64,000 nt of DNA, taken from Lentzea atacamensis (lineage in GTDB: Bacteria > Actinomycetota > Actinomycetes > Mycobacteriales > Pseudonocardiaceae). A program made the position numbers and the translations under genes. Where the stretch lies: assembly GCF_003269295.1 (NCBI RefSeq), contig NZ_QLTT01000005.1, forward strand, positions 496,001 to 560,000, in the 5' to 3' direction. How positions within the stretch are numbered: position 1 is the stretch's first letter; the number at the start of each line of letters is the position of its first letter. The notes beneath the pieces are model-generated. The model did not search any database. It was not told where the DNA came from and saw only the letters and a list, made by a program, of their open reading frames with translations. Positions 49,140-58,250 of this stretch are shown here, one piece after another.

Positions 49140-50165
49140 ATGGGGGTGAGGATCTCGGGCATCGCTCTGCCTTCGCGCACTCCGGTCTCGTTCGTCGTGG
49201 ACGGGGAACGGTTGCGCGCTTCCGGCGAGTCCACTTCGGACGATCTGTGGCTGCTGCCGGGACTGGTCGACGTGCACTCGCATCCCGGGATGGAGGCGCC
49301 CGGCGATGCCTACGACCACGAGTTGTTCCGGCGGCACATGCTCGCGCACCGGGCCGCCGGAGTGCTGACCGTGCGGTCGCCGGGGTCGCCGGATCCGTTG
49401 CTGGACAGGGCTGACGATCCTGATCTGCCGCGGCTCGCCCGCGGTGGCAGGTGGCTCGCGACGCCCGGCCGGTTCTTCGAGGGCTACGGCCGGCGGGTCA
49501 CCGAGGACGAGCTGCCCCTGGCCGCCGCCGAGGACTCGGCCGCCGGCTGGTGCAAGGTGATCGGCGACTGGATGCCGGACGATCCGCCCGTGCCGCTGGA
49601 CGTGCTGACGGCGACCGTCGAGGCCGTGCACGCCGTCGGCGGGCGCGTCGCGGTCCACTGCCAGACCGCGAAGGGCTGCCGCAACGCCGTGCTGGCGGGT
49701 GCGGACAGTCTCGAGCACGGGATGCACCTGGATCATTCGCTCCTTCCCCGGATGGCGGCTCAGGGCATGGCGTTCGTGCCCACCCTCACCGCGATCGGCA
49801 AGACGAGGGAGAACCTGGACAGGTCGAAGGATCCGCGGTTCAAGGAGTGGATCCTGAGCGGCTGGGAGCACGCGTTTCCCACTGTTCGCGCGGCCCACGA
49901 AGCCGGGGTGACGGTGCTGGCGGGCTCGGACAGCAAGCCCTGCGGCGAGATCGCAGGCGAGATCGCCTGGCTGATCAAGGCGGGGATGCCGGTCGAGGCG
50001 GCCATCGGGGCCGGGTCGTGGACCGCGCGGTCGTGGCTCGGCCTGCCGGGGCTGGTGGACGGCGGGTTCGCCGATGTCGTGGCCTACGAGGCGGATCCGG
50101 TGGAGGATCCGTCGGTGTTGTTGCGGCCGAAGCGGATCGTGTTGCGCGGCAACGTCATCGCCTGA
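49140..50165 (+). CDS. Amidohydrolase-family metal-dependent hydrolase
   Basis: 341 residues. HxH in DVHSHPGM, WCKVIGDW with a possible carbamylated Lys, AVHCQT and LEHGMH for later His ligands, and LAGSDSKP for the catalytic Asp. Cytoplasmic TIM-barrel hydrolase of unknown substrate; not closely alike to the amidohydrolase at 39277. Because its ATG is 10 bases past the katG terminator, it may be leaderless. Convergent overlap with the DedA gene. Confidence 0.88.
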   Translation: MGVRISGIALPSRTPVSFVVDGERLRASGESTSDDLWLLPGLVDVHSHPGMEAPGDAYDHELFRRHMLAHRAAGVLTVRSPGSPDPLLDRADDPDLPRLARGGRWLATPGRFFEGYGRRVTEDELPLAAAEDSAAGWCKVIGDWMPDDPPVPLDVLTATVEAVHAVGGRVAVHCQTAKGCRNAVLAGADSLEHGMHLDHSLLPRMAAQGMAFVPTLTAIGKTRENLDRSKDPRFKEWILSGWEHAFPTVRAAHEAGVTVLAGSDSKPCGEIAGEIAWLIKAGMPVEAAIGAGSWTARSWLGLPGLVDGGFADVVAYEADPVEDPSVLLRPKRIVLRGNVIA

Positions 50166-50796
50166 CCCGCGGGAGCACCTGCGTGGCCTCCGGGTCCCCC
50201 TTCGAGCGCCGGCGCAGGCGCGTCACCACGAACAGGGCGAGGGCGACGGCCACGGTGGCGAGCACGAGCTTCTGGAAGACGCCCGCATAGGACTCGACGC
50301 GGTGCCAGTTCTCGCCGAGCAGGTAGCCCGCGCTCACGAAGACGGTGTTCCAGATCAGGCTGCCCAGCGTCGTCAGCGCCAGGAACACCGGGAAGTTCAT
50401 GCGTTCGACGCCTGCGGGCAGCGAGATGAAACTGCGGAACAACGGCACCATTCGGCCGAAGAACACGGCTTTGGTGCCGTGCCGGGTGAACCAGGCCTCG
50501 GTTTTGTCGAAGTCGGACACGTTCACCAGAGGAATGCGGGCCACCAGGCGGCGGGTGCGGTCGCGTCCCAGGAGCATGCCCGCGAAGTAGACGATGACGG
50601 CACCGGCGACCGAGCCCAGCGTGGTCCAGAACAGGGCCGCGGGCAGGCTGAACACGCCTTTGCTCGCGGAGAAGCCGGCCAGTGGCAGCACCAGTTCGCT
50701 CGGGATCGGCGGGAACAGGTTGTCGAGCCCGACCACGACGGCCGCCCCCACGCCGCCCAGTTCTTCCATCAGGCCGACGGCCCATTCAGCCAGCAT
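50155..50796 (-). CDS. DedA-family membrane protein
   Basis: 213 residues from ATG 50796 (AAGGGGAA upstream). Family motifs are clear: FPPIPSELVLPLAG near the N-terminus, FFGRMVPLFRSFISLPAGV with the conserved Arg and Gly-rich part, and NTVFVSAGYLLG. DedA proteins transport or flip phospholipids or undecaprenyl phosphate and are needed for envelope homeostasis. Single gene. Confidence 0.95.
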   Translation of the reverse strand: MLAEWAVGLMEELGGVGAAVVVGLDNLFPPIPSELVLPLAGFSASKGVFSLPAALFWTTLGSVAGAVIVYFAGMLLGRDRTRRLVARIPLVNVSDFDKTEAWFTRHGTKAVFFGRMVPLFRSFISLPAGVERMNFPVFLALTTLGSLIWNTVFVSAGYLLGENWHRVESYAGVFQKLVLATVAVALALFVVTRLRRRSKGDPEATQVLPRVRR

Positions 50797-50945
50797 CGTG
50801 TTTCCCCTTGCGATGACGAAGGAATTGGTCGAGATCAACGCTAGGAAAGGGGAACCGGGCGCACCATGAGGTGCTCCATCGGGAATCGCGGGGGAAACCG
50901 CAGGGCGATACTGCGGAGAACCACAATGCCGGGGGGAACCTCGCC

Positions 50946-51081
50946 GTGACCGTGATCGCCAAGTACGCCCAGAAGAAGTGGCCCGTGGCGCGCAGCCACA
51001 AGGGCGGCTTCCTCAAGTCGTACAAGAACGCCCGTGCCCAGTTCAAGCCCGGACTGATGTGGGCGTTGTGGGAGAACGTTG
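50946..51081 (+). other. Possible coding segment before the PH-like gene
   Basis: From GTG 50946 a protein-like stretch reads TVIAKYAQKKWPVARSHKGG, continuing to FKPGLMWALWE, with lysine-rich composition, until the next gene begins. The frame has no stop until 51506, deep inside that gene, so either a short protein is truncated or this is an accidental frame. I do not recognise it. Confidence 0.3.
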
Positions 51082-51618
51082 CACGAGATTCGGCGCAGTG
51101 CGCTCATCAACTACTTTGCCGCGGTCGTGCTGGCGGCGGGCTCGTCGATCGTCCCGGCCTCGGAGGTGCTGCGGTTGCCCGCCTGGGTTCCGCCGTGGGC
51201 GGTGATCCTGGTGATCGGACTGCCGCTGATGGAAATGCTCTGGCGTTCCGGTCTGAGGCCGCGGCTGATGTGGAACGACGGCGGGATCGCCGTGGTGCGG
51301 CCGTTCACGATGGCCGTGTTCCGCTGGAGCGAGATCGCCAGGTTCGAGGAGGAGTTCAACCGCATTCACATCGTCCTCGCCGACGACAGCGAGGAAGTGT
51401 GGGAGTTCGACAACGCGTGGCTGTGGTCGAAGATCTCCAAGAGTTACGCGGCTCGCAAGGGACGCAACCAGGCCGCGTTGACGGAGGCGCTGGCGAACGG
51501 ACGTGAACGCGGAGAAGCGGTGCGTCCGCCGGAAAAGCTTCCGCGCAGGCCCGTGGTTCTCTACCTGCTCGTGGTACCGGCCGCGGTGTTCGGCTCGTGG
51601 CTCGTCACAACCCTGTGA
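51079..51618 (+). CDS. Membrane protein with PH-like domain
   Basis: 179 residues from TTG 51079, preceded by GGGAG at 5 bases. Two helices near the N-terminus (about 10-30 and 36-52), a beta-rich region resembling bacterial PH domains (WNDGGIAVVRPF, IARFEEEFNRIHIVLADDSEE) and one helix at the C-terminus. Role unknown. Its stop overlaps the start of the aminoglycoside phosphotransferase-like gene (GTGA). Confidence 0.75.
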   Translation: MHEIRRSALINYFAAVVLAAGSSIVPASEVLRLPAWVPPWAVILVIGLPLMEMLWRSGLRPRLMWNDGGIAVVRPFTMAVFRWSEIARFEEEFNRIHIVLADDSEEVWEFDNAWLWSKISKSYAARKGRNQAALTEALANGRERGEAVRPPEKLPRRPVVLYLLVVPAAVFGSWLVTTL

Positions 51619-52411
51619 CCGAGTTCGAGGCACTGCTCGCGACGCCGGGAGCGGAAGCGGCGCGCGGGACCTTCCATGATGCCGTTGTGGTGCGGGACGA
51701 GTGGGTCGCCCGCTTTCCCCGCACCGCACTGGTCCTGGCCGATGCGCGTCGCCGCGCTGAAGCACTCCGGCGGATCGCGCGGCTCGGTCTGCCGTTCGCC
51801 GTTCCGGAAGTTGTCGAGGAACGGCTCGACCTGCCACTGGGCAGGGCGCACGTCATCGTCTCCTACCTGCCCGGCGAACCGGTGGAGACCGCGAGCGACG
51901 ACGCGGTGCGGGAGGTGCTCGACGCACTCGCCGCGGTCGAGCTGGACGACGAGCTCATCGCCCTGCTGGACGAACCGCTGCACCACGCGGGCGGGCGTCA
52001 GGTCGCCGAGGCGATCACCGAGCTCGTGTTCCCGCTGCTCGACGCCGACGAACGCGCTCAGGCTTCCGAAGTCCTGCAACGCTTCGCGGACCTGCCCGTG
52101 GTGACCGGTTTCGTGCACGGCGACCTCGCCCCGGTGAACCTCCGCTGGCACAACGGAAGGATCAGCGGAGTCATCGACTGGGACTTCGCCTGCGCCGGCG
52201 ATCCCGCGCTCGACGCGGCCGCGTTCGCCAACTACGGCTGGCCGCTGGTCCGCCGCATCCGGCCGGAGCTCTGCGAACGGGCGCGCACGCACGCCGCGAT
52301 GTTCCCGCTGACCGGCGCGGTGTCCGAGATCCGGCAGGGCGGGATCCGGCGAGGTTCCTCGCCTGGTTCCGCCGCCGATGTGCGGTTCGCGAGCACCCGC
52401 CGGCCGGCTGA
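51615..52411 (+). pseudogene. Aminoglycoside phosphotransferase-family protein with an apparent frameshift
   Basis: From GTG 51615 about 240 residues read as an APH-type kinase: nucleotide part ending VIVSYLPGEPVE, catalytic loop VHGDLAPVNLRW and metal-binding VIDWDFACAGDP. Near 52340 (GGGCGGGATCC) the frame should change by one base: the other frame gives DPARFLAWFRRRCAVREHP and stops at 52411, just before the next gene. As written the frame runs into the binding-protein gene. Either a single G is missing in the sequence or the gene is recently inactivated. Substrate unknown. Confidence 0.8.
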
Positions 52412-52428
52412 GGAGCTAAGTTCGAGGC

Positions 52429-53484
52429 GTGAGGATCTGGGTGGCCGGGCTCACGCTCGTGCTGGCGGCAGGCTGCACCGGCACGGCGAACCCGAACACG
52501 CCCGAGGTGCCGTCAGGTGGTCCCGCCAGAACGCCACTGGAACAGCTGGCACCCGCGGATCCCAGGCAGAGGACGGGGCCGAGCACCGCGACGGTCGCGG
52601 AGCCCGACATCGTCCCGATCAGCGACGAGGTGTCGCCGAAGCTGCCCACGACGGTCACCGACGCGCAGGACACCGATGTCACGGTGACGAACGTCGACCG
52701 GATTCTCGCGTTCGACCGGTACGGCACGCTCGGCGCGACGGTGTTCGGGCTGGGACTCGGCGACCGGCTGGCCGGGCGTGACATCTCGACCGGGTTCCCC
52801 GCCGCCGCAAGGCTTCCGCTCGTCACGACGAACGGGCACCAGCTCGACGCCGAGGCGATCCGCGCGCTGCGGCCGACGGTCGTGATCACCGACAGCACGC
52901 TCGGGCCGTGGGACGTGGTGCTGCAGCTCCGGAACTCCGGAATCCCCGTCGTCGTCACGGATTCCCGGCGTGCGGTCAACAACGTCGGCACGGTGATCCA
53001 GCAGGTCGCGGACGCGCTCGGAGTGCCGGCGGAAGGACGGCGGCTCGCCGGCCGCACGAACCTCGAGATCGAGAAGACGAAGATCGCGGTGCAGAAGCTC
53101 GCGAACGACTCGAAGCTGCGGATCGTGTTCCTCTACCTGCGCGGTCGGTCCGGCGTGCACCAGATCCTCGGCAAGGGCACCGGCGCCGACGAGCTGATCA
53201 GCGCGGTCGGCGGGGTGGACGCGGCGTCCGAGATCGGGCTGGAGGGGGCGAACCCGATCGGCCCCGAGGCGTTGGCCAAAGCCGCGCCGGACGTGATCCT
53301 GGTGATGTCGACGGGACTTCGGTCCGTCGGCGGGATCGAGGGCGTGCTGTCCGTGCCCGGTGCGGCACAGACGCCGGCCGGGCAACAGCGCCGGGTCGTC
53401 GACATGAACGACCACCAGGTGCTGAGCTTCGGGCCGTTGACCGCCGCGGTGATCGACGGCCTGGCGCGGGCGCTGTACACGTGA
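52429..53484 (+). CDS. Siderophore-type ABC substrate-binding lipoprotein (FecB/FepB-like)
   Basis: 351 residues from GTG 52429. Lipobox LAAGC with Cys16. Class III periplasmic-binding fold: RILAFDRYGTLGATVFGLGL, LRPTVVITDS and the C-terminal VVDMNDHQVLSFGP. Such lipoproteins deliver ferric siderophores, heme or cobalamin to an ABC importer; no permease or ATPase gene is next to it. Starts 18 bases after the APH-like gene. Confidence 0.9.
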   Translation: MRIWVAGLTLVLAAGCTGTANPNTPEVPSGGPARTPLEQLAPADPRQRTGPSTATVAEPDIVPISDEVSPKLPTTVTDAQDTDVTVTNVDRILAFDRYGTLGATVFGLGLGDRLAGRDISTGFPAAARLPLVTTNGHQLDAEAIRALRPTVVITDSTLGPWDVVLQLRNSGIPVVVTDSRRAVNNVGTVIQQVADALGVPAEGRRLAGRTNLEIEKTKIAVQKLANDSKLRIVFLYLRGRSGVHQILGKGTGADELISAVGGVDAASEIGLEGANPIGPEALAKAAPDVILVMSTGLRSVGGIEGVLSVPGAAQTPAGQQRRVVDMNDHQVLSFGPLTAAVIDGLARALYT

Positions 53485-53607
53485 GAGCCACTTCACGGTG
53501 TGTTCCACGGCGGGTTCGTGCTGCTCATCGCGCGAAAGGTGAATTGATTCCGGTTTAGCGGTCGCGGACTTCACCCGTCCGGAGGAGTTGATCACTATGA
53601 TGGGTGA

Positions 53608-55092
53608 GTGCCCCTGAGTCGTAGACCCTTCGCGCTGCTGGCTGCGCTCGCGCTGCTCGGCCCGGTCACGGCCTGTACCAGCGCGGCGGCCGGTGACCCG
53701 GTCAGCACTCAGGTGGGACAGCCTCAGGCAGCGGAGAGCAACGCTCCGGCCGCGCCGAGGGAACGCATCAGGCTCACTTCGGAGAACGGGCGGCAGAGCC
53801 CCGGCACGGTCGTCGCCGGGATCGAGGACGCGGTCTACAACTACGCGCCCGCCGTGATGCTCGACGGCGGCAGGGTCCGCACGTGGTGGTGCAGCCAGAT
53901 GGGCAGCGCCCAGCCGAACGGCGACGACATCCTCTACGCCGAGGGTCCCGACGCGGACGGCCCGTTCAGCACGGCGCGCGCGGTGCTGTCCGGCAGCGGC
54001 GGCAACTTCGACGCGATGCACACGTGCGACCCGTCGCTGGTCAAGGTCGGCGACACGTATTACATGTATTACACCGGCGCGTCGCGGGACAACCACGCGA
54101 ACGGCAGTTCGATCGGCGTCGCGACCAGCAAGGACGGCACCAACTGGGCGCGGGCCAACGGCGGCCAGGCGATCATCGGCCCCGCGAACGACGTCATCCG
54201 CGCGAACACCTACGGCGCAGGTCAGCAGTCCGCGATCTACCTCGACGGCTGGATCTACCTGCTCTTCACCGACACCACGGGGTACGCGGCCGCCACGAAC
54301 GGTGCCGGCCAGTACGTGCTGCGCTCGAGGGACCCGCTGTTCGGCAAGGACGTCGAGGCGCTGGGCCCGCAGGGCTTCAAGCCGGTGGAGCGGACCAACC
54401 AGCCCCGAACCCGGTCGCTGGTGGAGGCGTTCAGCGCGGACTGGATGTGGATCGAGGCGGCGTCGGCGTTCGCGATCGCCCACTCGACCGACGAGGGCAC
54501 CACCGTCACGTTCTGGAACAGGGAGTTCACCCGGCACCCGTTCGAGCCGGTGGTCATCTCCGGCGCGTGGAAGGAAGGCCCCGGCCTCCTGCGCACCCCG
54601 GAGGGGCACGCCCCGGTCAGCACCAGCGATCCGTGCGAGAAGGTCGGACTGGACGTCCTGCGCGCCACCACGAGCGACGGGTCCGGCGCGCCGACGAACA
54701 TCAGCCACTTCGGCATCGACGCGATCGGGCTCAACGGCTGCCTCACCGAGGACGAGGCCAGGGCGCTCAACGGCTTCGCGATGCCCTCCCCCGAACGCAC
54801 CGCGGACGTCGTGGTCGGCGGCAAGATCGTCCGGTTCGAACGCGGCTCGGTCGCGGCCAAGTACGCCGTCGGTGTGCTGGCCAAGCGCCCCAAGGCCGTC
54901 GACTCGCTCAAGGTCGCGGTCCGGGTCCCCGCGGGTGTTCCCGCGGTGCAGAGCCCGAGCGACCAGGTGGGCCTGCTGGTGGACAACAAGCTGATGGTCA
55001 TGAACTCGCTCGACGCGGCCAAGCTCAACTCCTCCGAGGTCACCATCGTGACCCAGGAGCAGTGGGACCGGTGGGAGCGGCTCACGACCTGA
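53608..55092 (+). CDS. Lipoprotein with five-bladed beta-propeller (GH43/62-like)
   Basis: 494 residues from GTG 53608. Lipobox PVTAC with Cys23. Blade-like repeats follow: YNYAPAVMLDGGRVRTWWC, CDPSLVKVGDTYYMYYTGA and QQSAIYLDGWIYLLFTD have the look of glycoside hydrolase clans F/J (Asp in each blade). The last 100 residues form a separate, less clear region. A surface glycosidase or glycan-binding protein is likely. Followed after 43 bases by a GT-C-like membrane protein, suggesting joint work on a cell-envelope glycan. Confidence 0.75.
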   Translation: MPLSRRPFALLAALALLGPVTACTSAAAGDPVSTQVGQPQAAESNAPAAPRERIRLTSENGRQSPGTVVAGIEDAVYNYAPAVMLDGGRVRTWWCSQMGSAQPNGDDILYAEGPDADGPFSTARAVLSGSGGNFDAMHTCDPSLVKVGDTYYMYYTGASRDNHANGSSIGVATSKDGTNWARANGGQAIIGPANDVIRANTYGAGQQSAIYLDGWIYLLFTDTTGYAAATNGAGQYVLRSRDPLFGKDVEALGPQGFKPVERTNQPRTRSLVEAFSADWMWIEAASAFAIAHSTDEGTTVTFWNREFTRHPFEPVVISGAWKEGPGLLRTPEGHAPVSTSDPCEKVGLDVLRATTSDGSGAPTNISHFGIDAIGLNGCLTEDEARALNGFAMPSPERTADVVVGGKIVRFERGSVAAKYAVGVLAKRPKAVDSLKVAVRVPAGVPAVQSPSDQVGLLVDNKLMVMNSLDAAKLNSSEVTIVTQEQWDRWERLTT

Positions 55093-55135
55093 CCCCGTAC
55101 CGTTTCCCCGGTTCGAAACGGGACATGGGGGACCG

Positions 55136-56455
55136 ATGACGGCGACGACCGAACGACCGAGAGCACTCGCCGGCAGCGTGATCCCGCTGCCAGCCGATCC
55201 TCCGCACGAGCGGGCGTGGCTGGGCTTCGCGGGCGCGTTCGTGGCGTCGGTGGCGTTCCTGCTGCTCATTCCGCCCGGCTGGGCCCGCCTCGACCACCTG
55301 TGGGCGGAGGACGGCGCCAGGTTCATGGTCGACGCGGTCCGCTCCCCCGCGCTCGGCAACCTGGTTGAGCCCTACGGCGGCTACCTGCACACGTTGCCGC
55401 GCCTGGTCGCGGAAGTGGTCGCGTTGCTGCCGATCGAGTGGACCGCCGCCGGGTTCGCGATCGCCGCGGCGATGCTGCGGGCGCTGGTCGCGCTGATCAC
55501 GTTCGCGGCCTCCGGGGCGTACCTGCGGTCGTGGCCGCTGCGGTTCGCGCTGGCGGCGCTCGTCATCGTGCTGCCGGCTGGCAACTCCGAGACGTTGAAC
55601 AACATGTCGAACCTGCACTGGTTCCTGCTCTACGGCGCCTTCTGGGCGTTGTTGTGGCGCAATGCCCCACGCGTGCCCGTCGCGTTGTTCGTGTTCCTCG
55701 CCGCCGTGTCCAGTCCGCTGGTGTACATCCTGGCGCCCATCGCGCTCGTGCGGCTCTTCCTGCCGCGCAAGGAGGTGCCGATCGCGTTCCTCGTGGGGCT
55801 CGCGGTCCAGGCGGTGGCGATGCTGTTCGCGACCAGGACGCCGTACTCGCACGACGAGGTCGACCCGGTGCAGGTGCTGCTGGCGAGCCTGCTGCGGGTG
55901 CCGGTGGTGGCGTTCACGGGTTCCGAGCGGGTCAGCCAGTTCTACCCGGCGCACGGCAACCTGGTGATCCTGGTGGCGCTGCTGGTCGCCGCGGTGCCGA
56001 TGGTGGCGGGACTGCGGTTCGGCGACCGGGCGGGGCGGACGCTGGTGCTCGTCGCGGCCGCGTACAGCGTGATCGTCATCGTCGCGTGCCTGGTGCTGAA
56101 CTGGACGCACGTGCTGCAGGTGCAGGTGCCCGAGGTCGTGATGGCCGGGCAGCGCTACAGCATCGCCCCGTGCCTGTTCCTGTTCACCGCGATCTTCGTG
56201 GGGCTCGACGCGACACCGGCCACGACGTGGGAACGCGCGGTGGTGGGCGGCAGCCGCTACCTGATCGGGCTCGCCGTGGTCGTCAGCATCTTCGCCCACC
56301 TGCGGGTCCCGAACACCGTGCTGAAGGGCATTCCGTGGGACGAGAGCCTCGCGCGGGCCCGTGCGGAGTGTGCCGCCGGTGCGCCGGAAGCCAGGCTGGA
56401 GCACGAGCCGAAGGGCTGGTTCTTCGTCGTGCCGTGCAGCGTGGTGGGCCGATAG
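55136..56455 (+). CDS. Polytopic membrane protein, GT-C glycosyltransferase-like
   Basis: 439 residues, about eleven helices. The first outside loop has HLWAEDGARFMVDA and then YGGYLHTLPRLVAEVVALLP; an acidic pair after helix 1 and the helix pattern match GT-C enzymes that use polyprenyl-phosphate sugars. The C-terminal 50 residues form a small outside domain with two Cys (AECAAG, VPCSV). Likely adds sugars to an envelope polymer; paired with the preceding propeller lipoprotein. Confidence 0.7.
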   Translation: MTATTERPRALAGSVIPLPADPPHERAWLGFAGAFVASVAFLLLIPPGWARLDHLWAEDGARFMVDAVRSPALGNLVEPYGGYLHTLPRLVAEVVALLPIEWTAAGFAIAAAMLRALVALITFAASGAYLRSWPLRFALAALVIVLPAGNSETLNNMSNLHWFLLYGAFWALLWRNAPRVPVALFVFLAAVSSPLVYILAPIALVRLFLPRKEVPIAFLVGLAVQAVAMLFATRTPYSHDEVDPVQVLLASLLRVPVVAFTGSERVSQFYPAHGNLVILVALLVAAVPMVAGLRFGDRAGRTLVLVAAAYSVIVIVACLVLNWTHVLQVQVPEVVMAGQRYSIAPCLFLFTAIFVGLDATPATTWERAVVGGSRYLIGLAVVVSIFAHLRVPNTVLKGIPWDESLARARAECAAGAPEARLEHEPKGWFFVVPCSVVGR

Positions 56456-56499
56456 CGGGACGGCTGTCGAGAACGCGGATCCCCGTTCGACGTGTGTGC

Positions 56500-57018
56500 A
56501 TGACGAACACGACGATTGAGACCCGCAACCTCGACCAGTACGGCAACGCCGCCCTGCGCTGGAGCCAGGCGCAGGAGCTGCTCGCCACCGAGTCCGCCTC
56601 CAAGGACGTGCCGTTCTTCCTGAACACCGTGCGGCCGGACGGCAGGCCGCACTCGGCGGGCATAGGCGCCGTCTGGTTCTCCGACGCCCTGCACTTCGTG
56701 AGCGGGCCGGGCACCCGCAAGTCCCGCAACCTCGCGGAGAACCCGGCCTGCACGGTGTCGGTGCGGCTGACCGGGATGGACCTCGTGCTGGAGGGCGACG
56801 CCCGCCGGATCACCGATGAGTCCACTTTGGACCGTGTCGCCGCGAGGTACCGCGAGTCCGGCTGGCCCGCACAACGGGAAGGGCAGGCGTTCACCGCGCC
56901 CTACACCGCGCCGAGCGGTGGCCCGCCGCCCTGGTACGTCTACCGGGTCTCGCTGCGCGCCGCCCACGCCGTGGCCACCGTGGAGCCCGGCGGCGCGACG
57001 CGGTGGACGTTCAGCTGA
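56500..57018 (+). CDS. Pyridoxamine 5'-phosphate oxidase-family (flavin/F420-binding) protein
   Basis: 172 residues from ATG 56500. Split-barrel flavin fold: PFFLNTVRPDGRPHSAGIGAVW, SGPGTRKSRNLAENPACTVSV and LVLEGDARR. In actinobacteria this subfamily (FDOR) binds FMN or F420 and reduces small molecules. Single gene. Confidence 0.9.
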   Translation: MTNTTIETRNLDQYGNAALRWSQAQELLATESASKDVPFFLNTVRPDGRPHSAGIGAVWFSDALHFVSGPGTRKSRNLAENPACTVSVRLTGMDLVLEGDARRITDESTLDRVAARYRESGWPAQREGQAFTAPYTAPSGGPPPWYVYRVSLRAAHAVATVEPGGATRWTFS

Positions 57019-57150
57019 GGAACTCGCGGAACGACCGGGCCGTCACGTCCTCGACGGTCGTGGTGACCCGGTCTTTCGCGCCGCGCCGGATGTCCTCGTC
57101 GAGCCCCTCGAACGGCTCGTCGACCACCTGATGCGCGCGCTTCAGTGCTG
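57011..57150 (-). pseudogene. C-terminal remnant of an NmrA/SDR-like Rossmann protein
   Basis: About 45 codons ending DRVTTTVEDVTARSFREFL. The phrase V-x-D-x-V-E-x-V-T-G-R-x-x-x-(T/S)-F is the usual close of NAD(P)-binding NmrA-type proteins, where it defines the last helix. No upstream Rossmann part remains: the Old Yellow Enzyme gene begins at once. Confidence 0.55.
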
Positions 57151-58191
57151 ATAGCTGGGATGGTCGATGTATCCCGCCTCGGTCTGGAACCACGTCTCGC
57201 GGTCGGTGCTGACGAGCGGCAGGCCCAGCCGGAACCGTTCGACGAGATCGGGATTGCCCAGGTACGCGCGGCCGTAGCTGATCAGGTCGGCACCGTTGGC
57301 GAGCCAGCGTTCCCCCTGCTCGCGCGTGCCCTCGTGCGGGCCGATCTGGCCGCCGGGGTTGAGGATGAACGCCGTCGGCCACGCCTTGCGCAGACCCATC
57401 AGCACCTCGTCGTCCGCGGTCGCCAGCACGTGGATGTAAGCGATGTCCGGCAACGCCTTCAGCAACGCGTCGTACAGCGCGCGCATGTTTTCCTCGACGA
57501 TGTCCTGGACCTCACCGCCGGGTGAGAGCCGGATGCCGACGCGGTCCGCACCGATGGCGTCCACCGCCGCCTCCACCGCCTCCACGGCGAACCGGATGCG
57601 TCCGGTGATGGAGCCGCCGTAGCCGTCGGCGCGCCGGTTCGCGTTGGAGGACAGGAACTGCTGGATCAGGTAACCGTTCGCGCCGTGCAGCTCGACACCG
57701 TCGAACCCGGCGTCGAGCGCGCAGCGCGCAGCGTCACCGAACGCCTGCGCCTGGTTCCGGATCTCCGGGATCGTCAGCTCGCGCGGCACCGGCGCGGGCT
57801 TGATGCCGGTGGGCGTGAACACCTCACTCGCGGCCGCGATCGCCGACGGGCCGACCGGGTGGTGCCCGGCGACCTCGGGATGACCGATCCGGCCGCCGTG
57901 CATGAGCTGGGCGAAGATCCGCCCGCCGTTGGCGTGCACGGCGTCCGTGACGACCCGCCAGGCCTCGACCTGGTCGCCGGTGTGGACGCCGGGCATGAAC
58001 GGGCCGGCCTGGCCGACCGCGTTCGGGTGCACGCCTTCGGTGACAATGAGGCCCGCGGTGGCGCGTTGGGCGTAGTAGGTGGCCGTCGCTGCGGTCGGTT
58101 TGCCGTCCACGGCTCGTGCGCGGGTCATCGGGGCCATGACGAGGCGGTTCGGCAGAGTCAGGTTTCCGAGTCGGTAGCTGGTGAGAAGCAT
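57142..58191 (-). CDS. Old Yellow Enzyme-family alkene reductase
   Basis: 349 residues, FMN TIM barrel. N-terminus GNLTLPNRLVMAPMTRARA, the FMN/substrate pair in FDGVELHGANGYLIQQFLS and the C-terminal ISYGRAYLGNPDLVER are NemA/OYE hallmarks. Reduces activated double bonds or nitrate esters with NAD(P)H. Divergent from a MerR gene, which probably controls it. Confidence 0.96.
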   Translation of the reverse strand: MLLTSYRLGNLTLPNRLVMAPMTRARAVDGKPTAATATYYAQRATAGLIVTEGVHPNAVGQAGPFMPGVHTGDQVEAWRVVTDAVHANGGRIFAQLMHGGRIGHPEVAGHHPVGPSAIAAASEVFTPTGIKPAPVPRELTIPEIRNQAQAFGDAARCALDAGFDGVELHGANGYLIQQFLSSNANRRADGYGGSITGRIRFAVEAVEAAVDAIGADRVGIRLSPGGEVQDIVEENMRALYDALLKALPDIAYIHVLATADDEVLMGLRKAWPTAFILNPGGQIGPHEGTREQGERWLANGADLISYGRAYLGNPDLVERFRLGLPLVSTDRETWFQTEAGYIDHPSYQH

Positions 58192-58210
58192 GAGGACTAC
58201 GCTAGAAACC

Positions 58211-58226
58211 TGACATTGACGTCAGA
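58211..58226. promoter_or_regulatory. MerR operator between the alkene reductase and MerR genes
   Basis: CTGAC and GTCAG form an inverted repeat with a 6-base spacer. On the minus strand it falls between plausible -35 (CTGACG) and -10 (TAGCGT) elements set 17-19 bases apart, the spacing MerR proteins act on. Confidence 0.5.
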
Positions 58227-58250
58227 GGTAGCTTTTGTGGTGGAGGTCTC

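Noticed and set aside
51615..52411. Aminoglycoside resistance gene
   Set aside because: The fold is APH-like, but this family covers many substrates and the gene is frameshifted here.
52513..55359. 948-codon minus-strand open frame opposite the two lipoprotein genes
   Set aside because: Length is due to GC bias; no ribosome site or domain, and the plus-strand lipoproteins have proper signal sequences.
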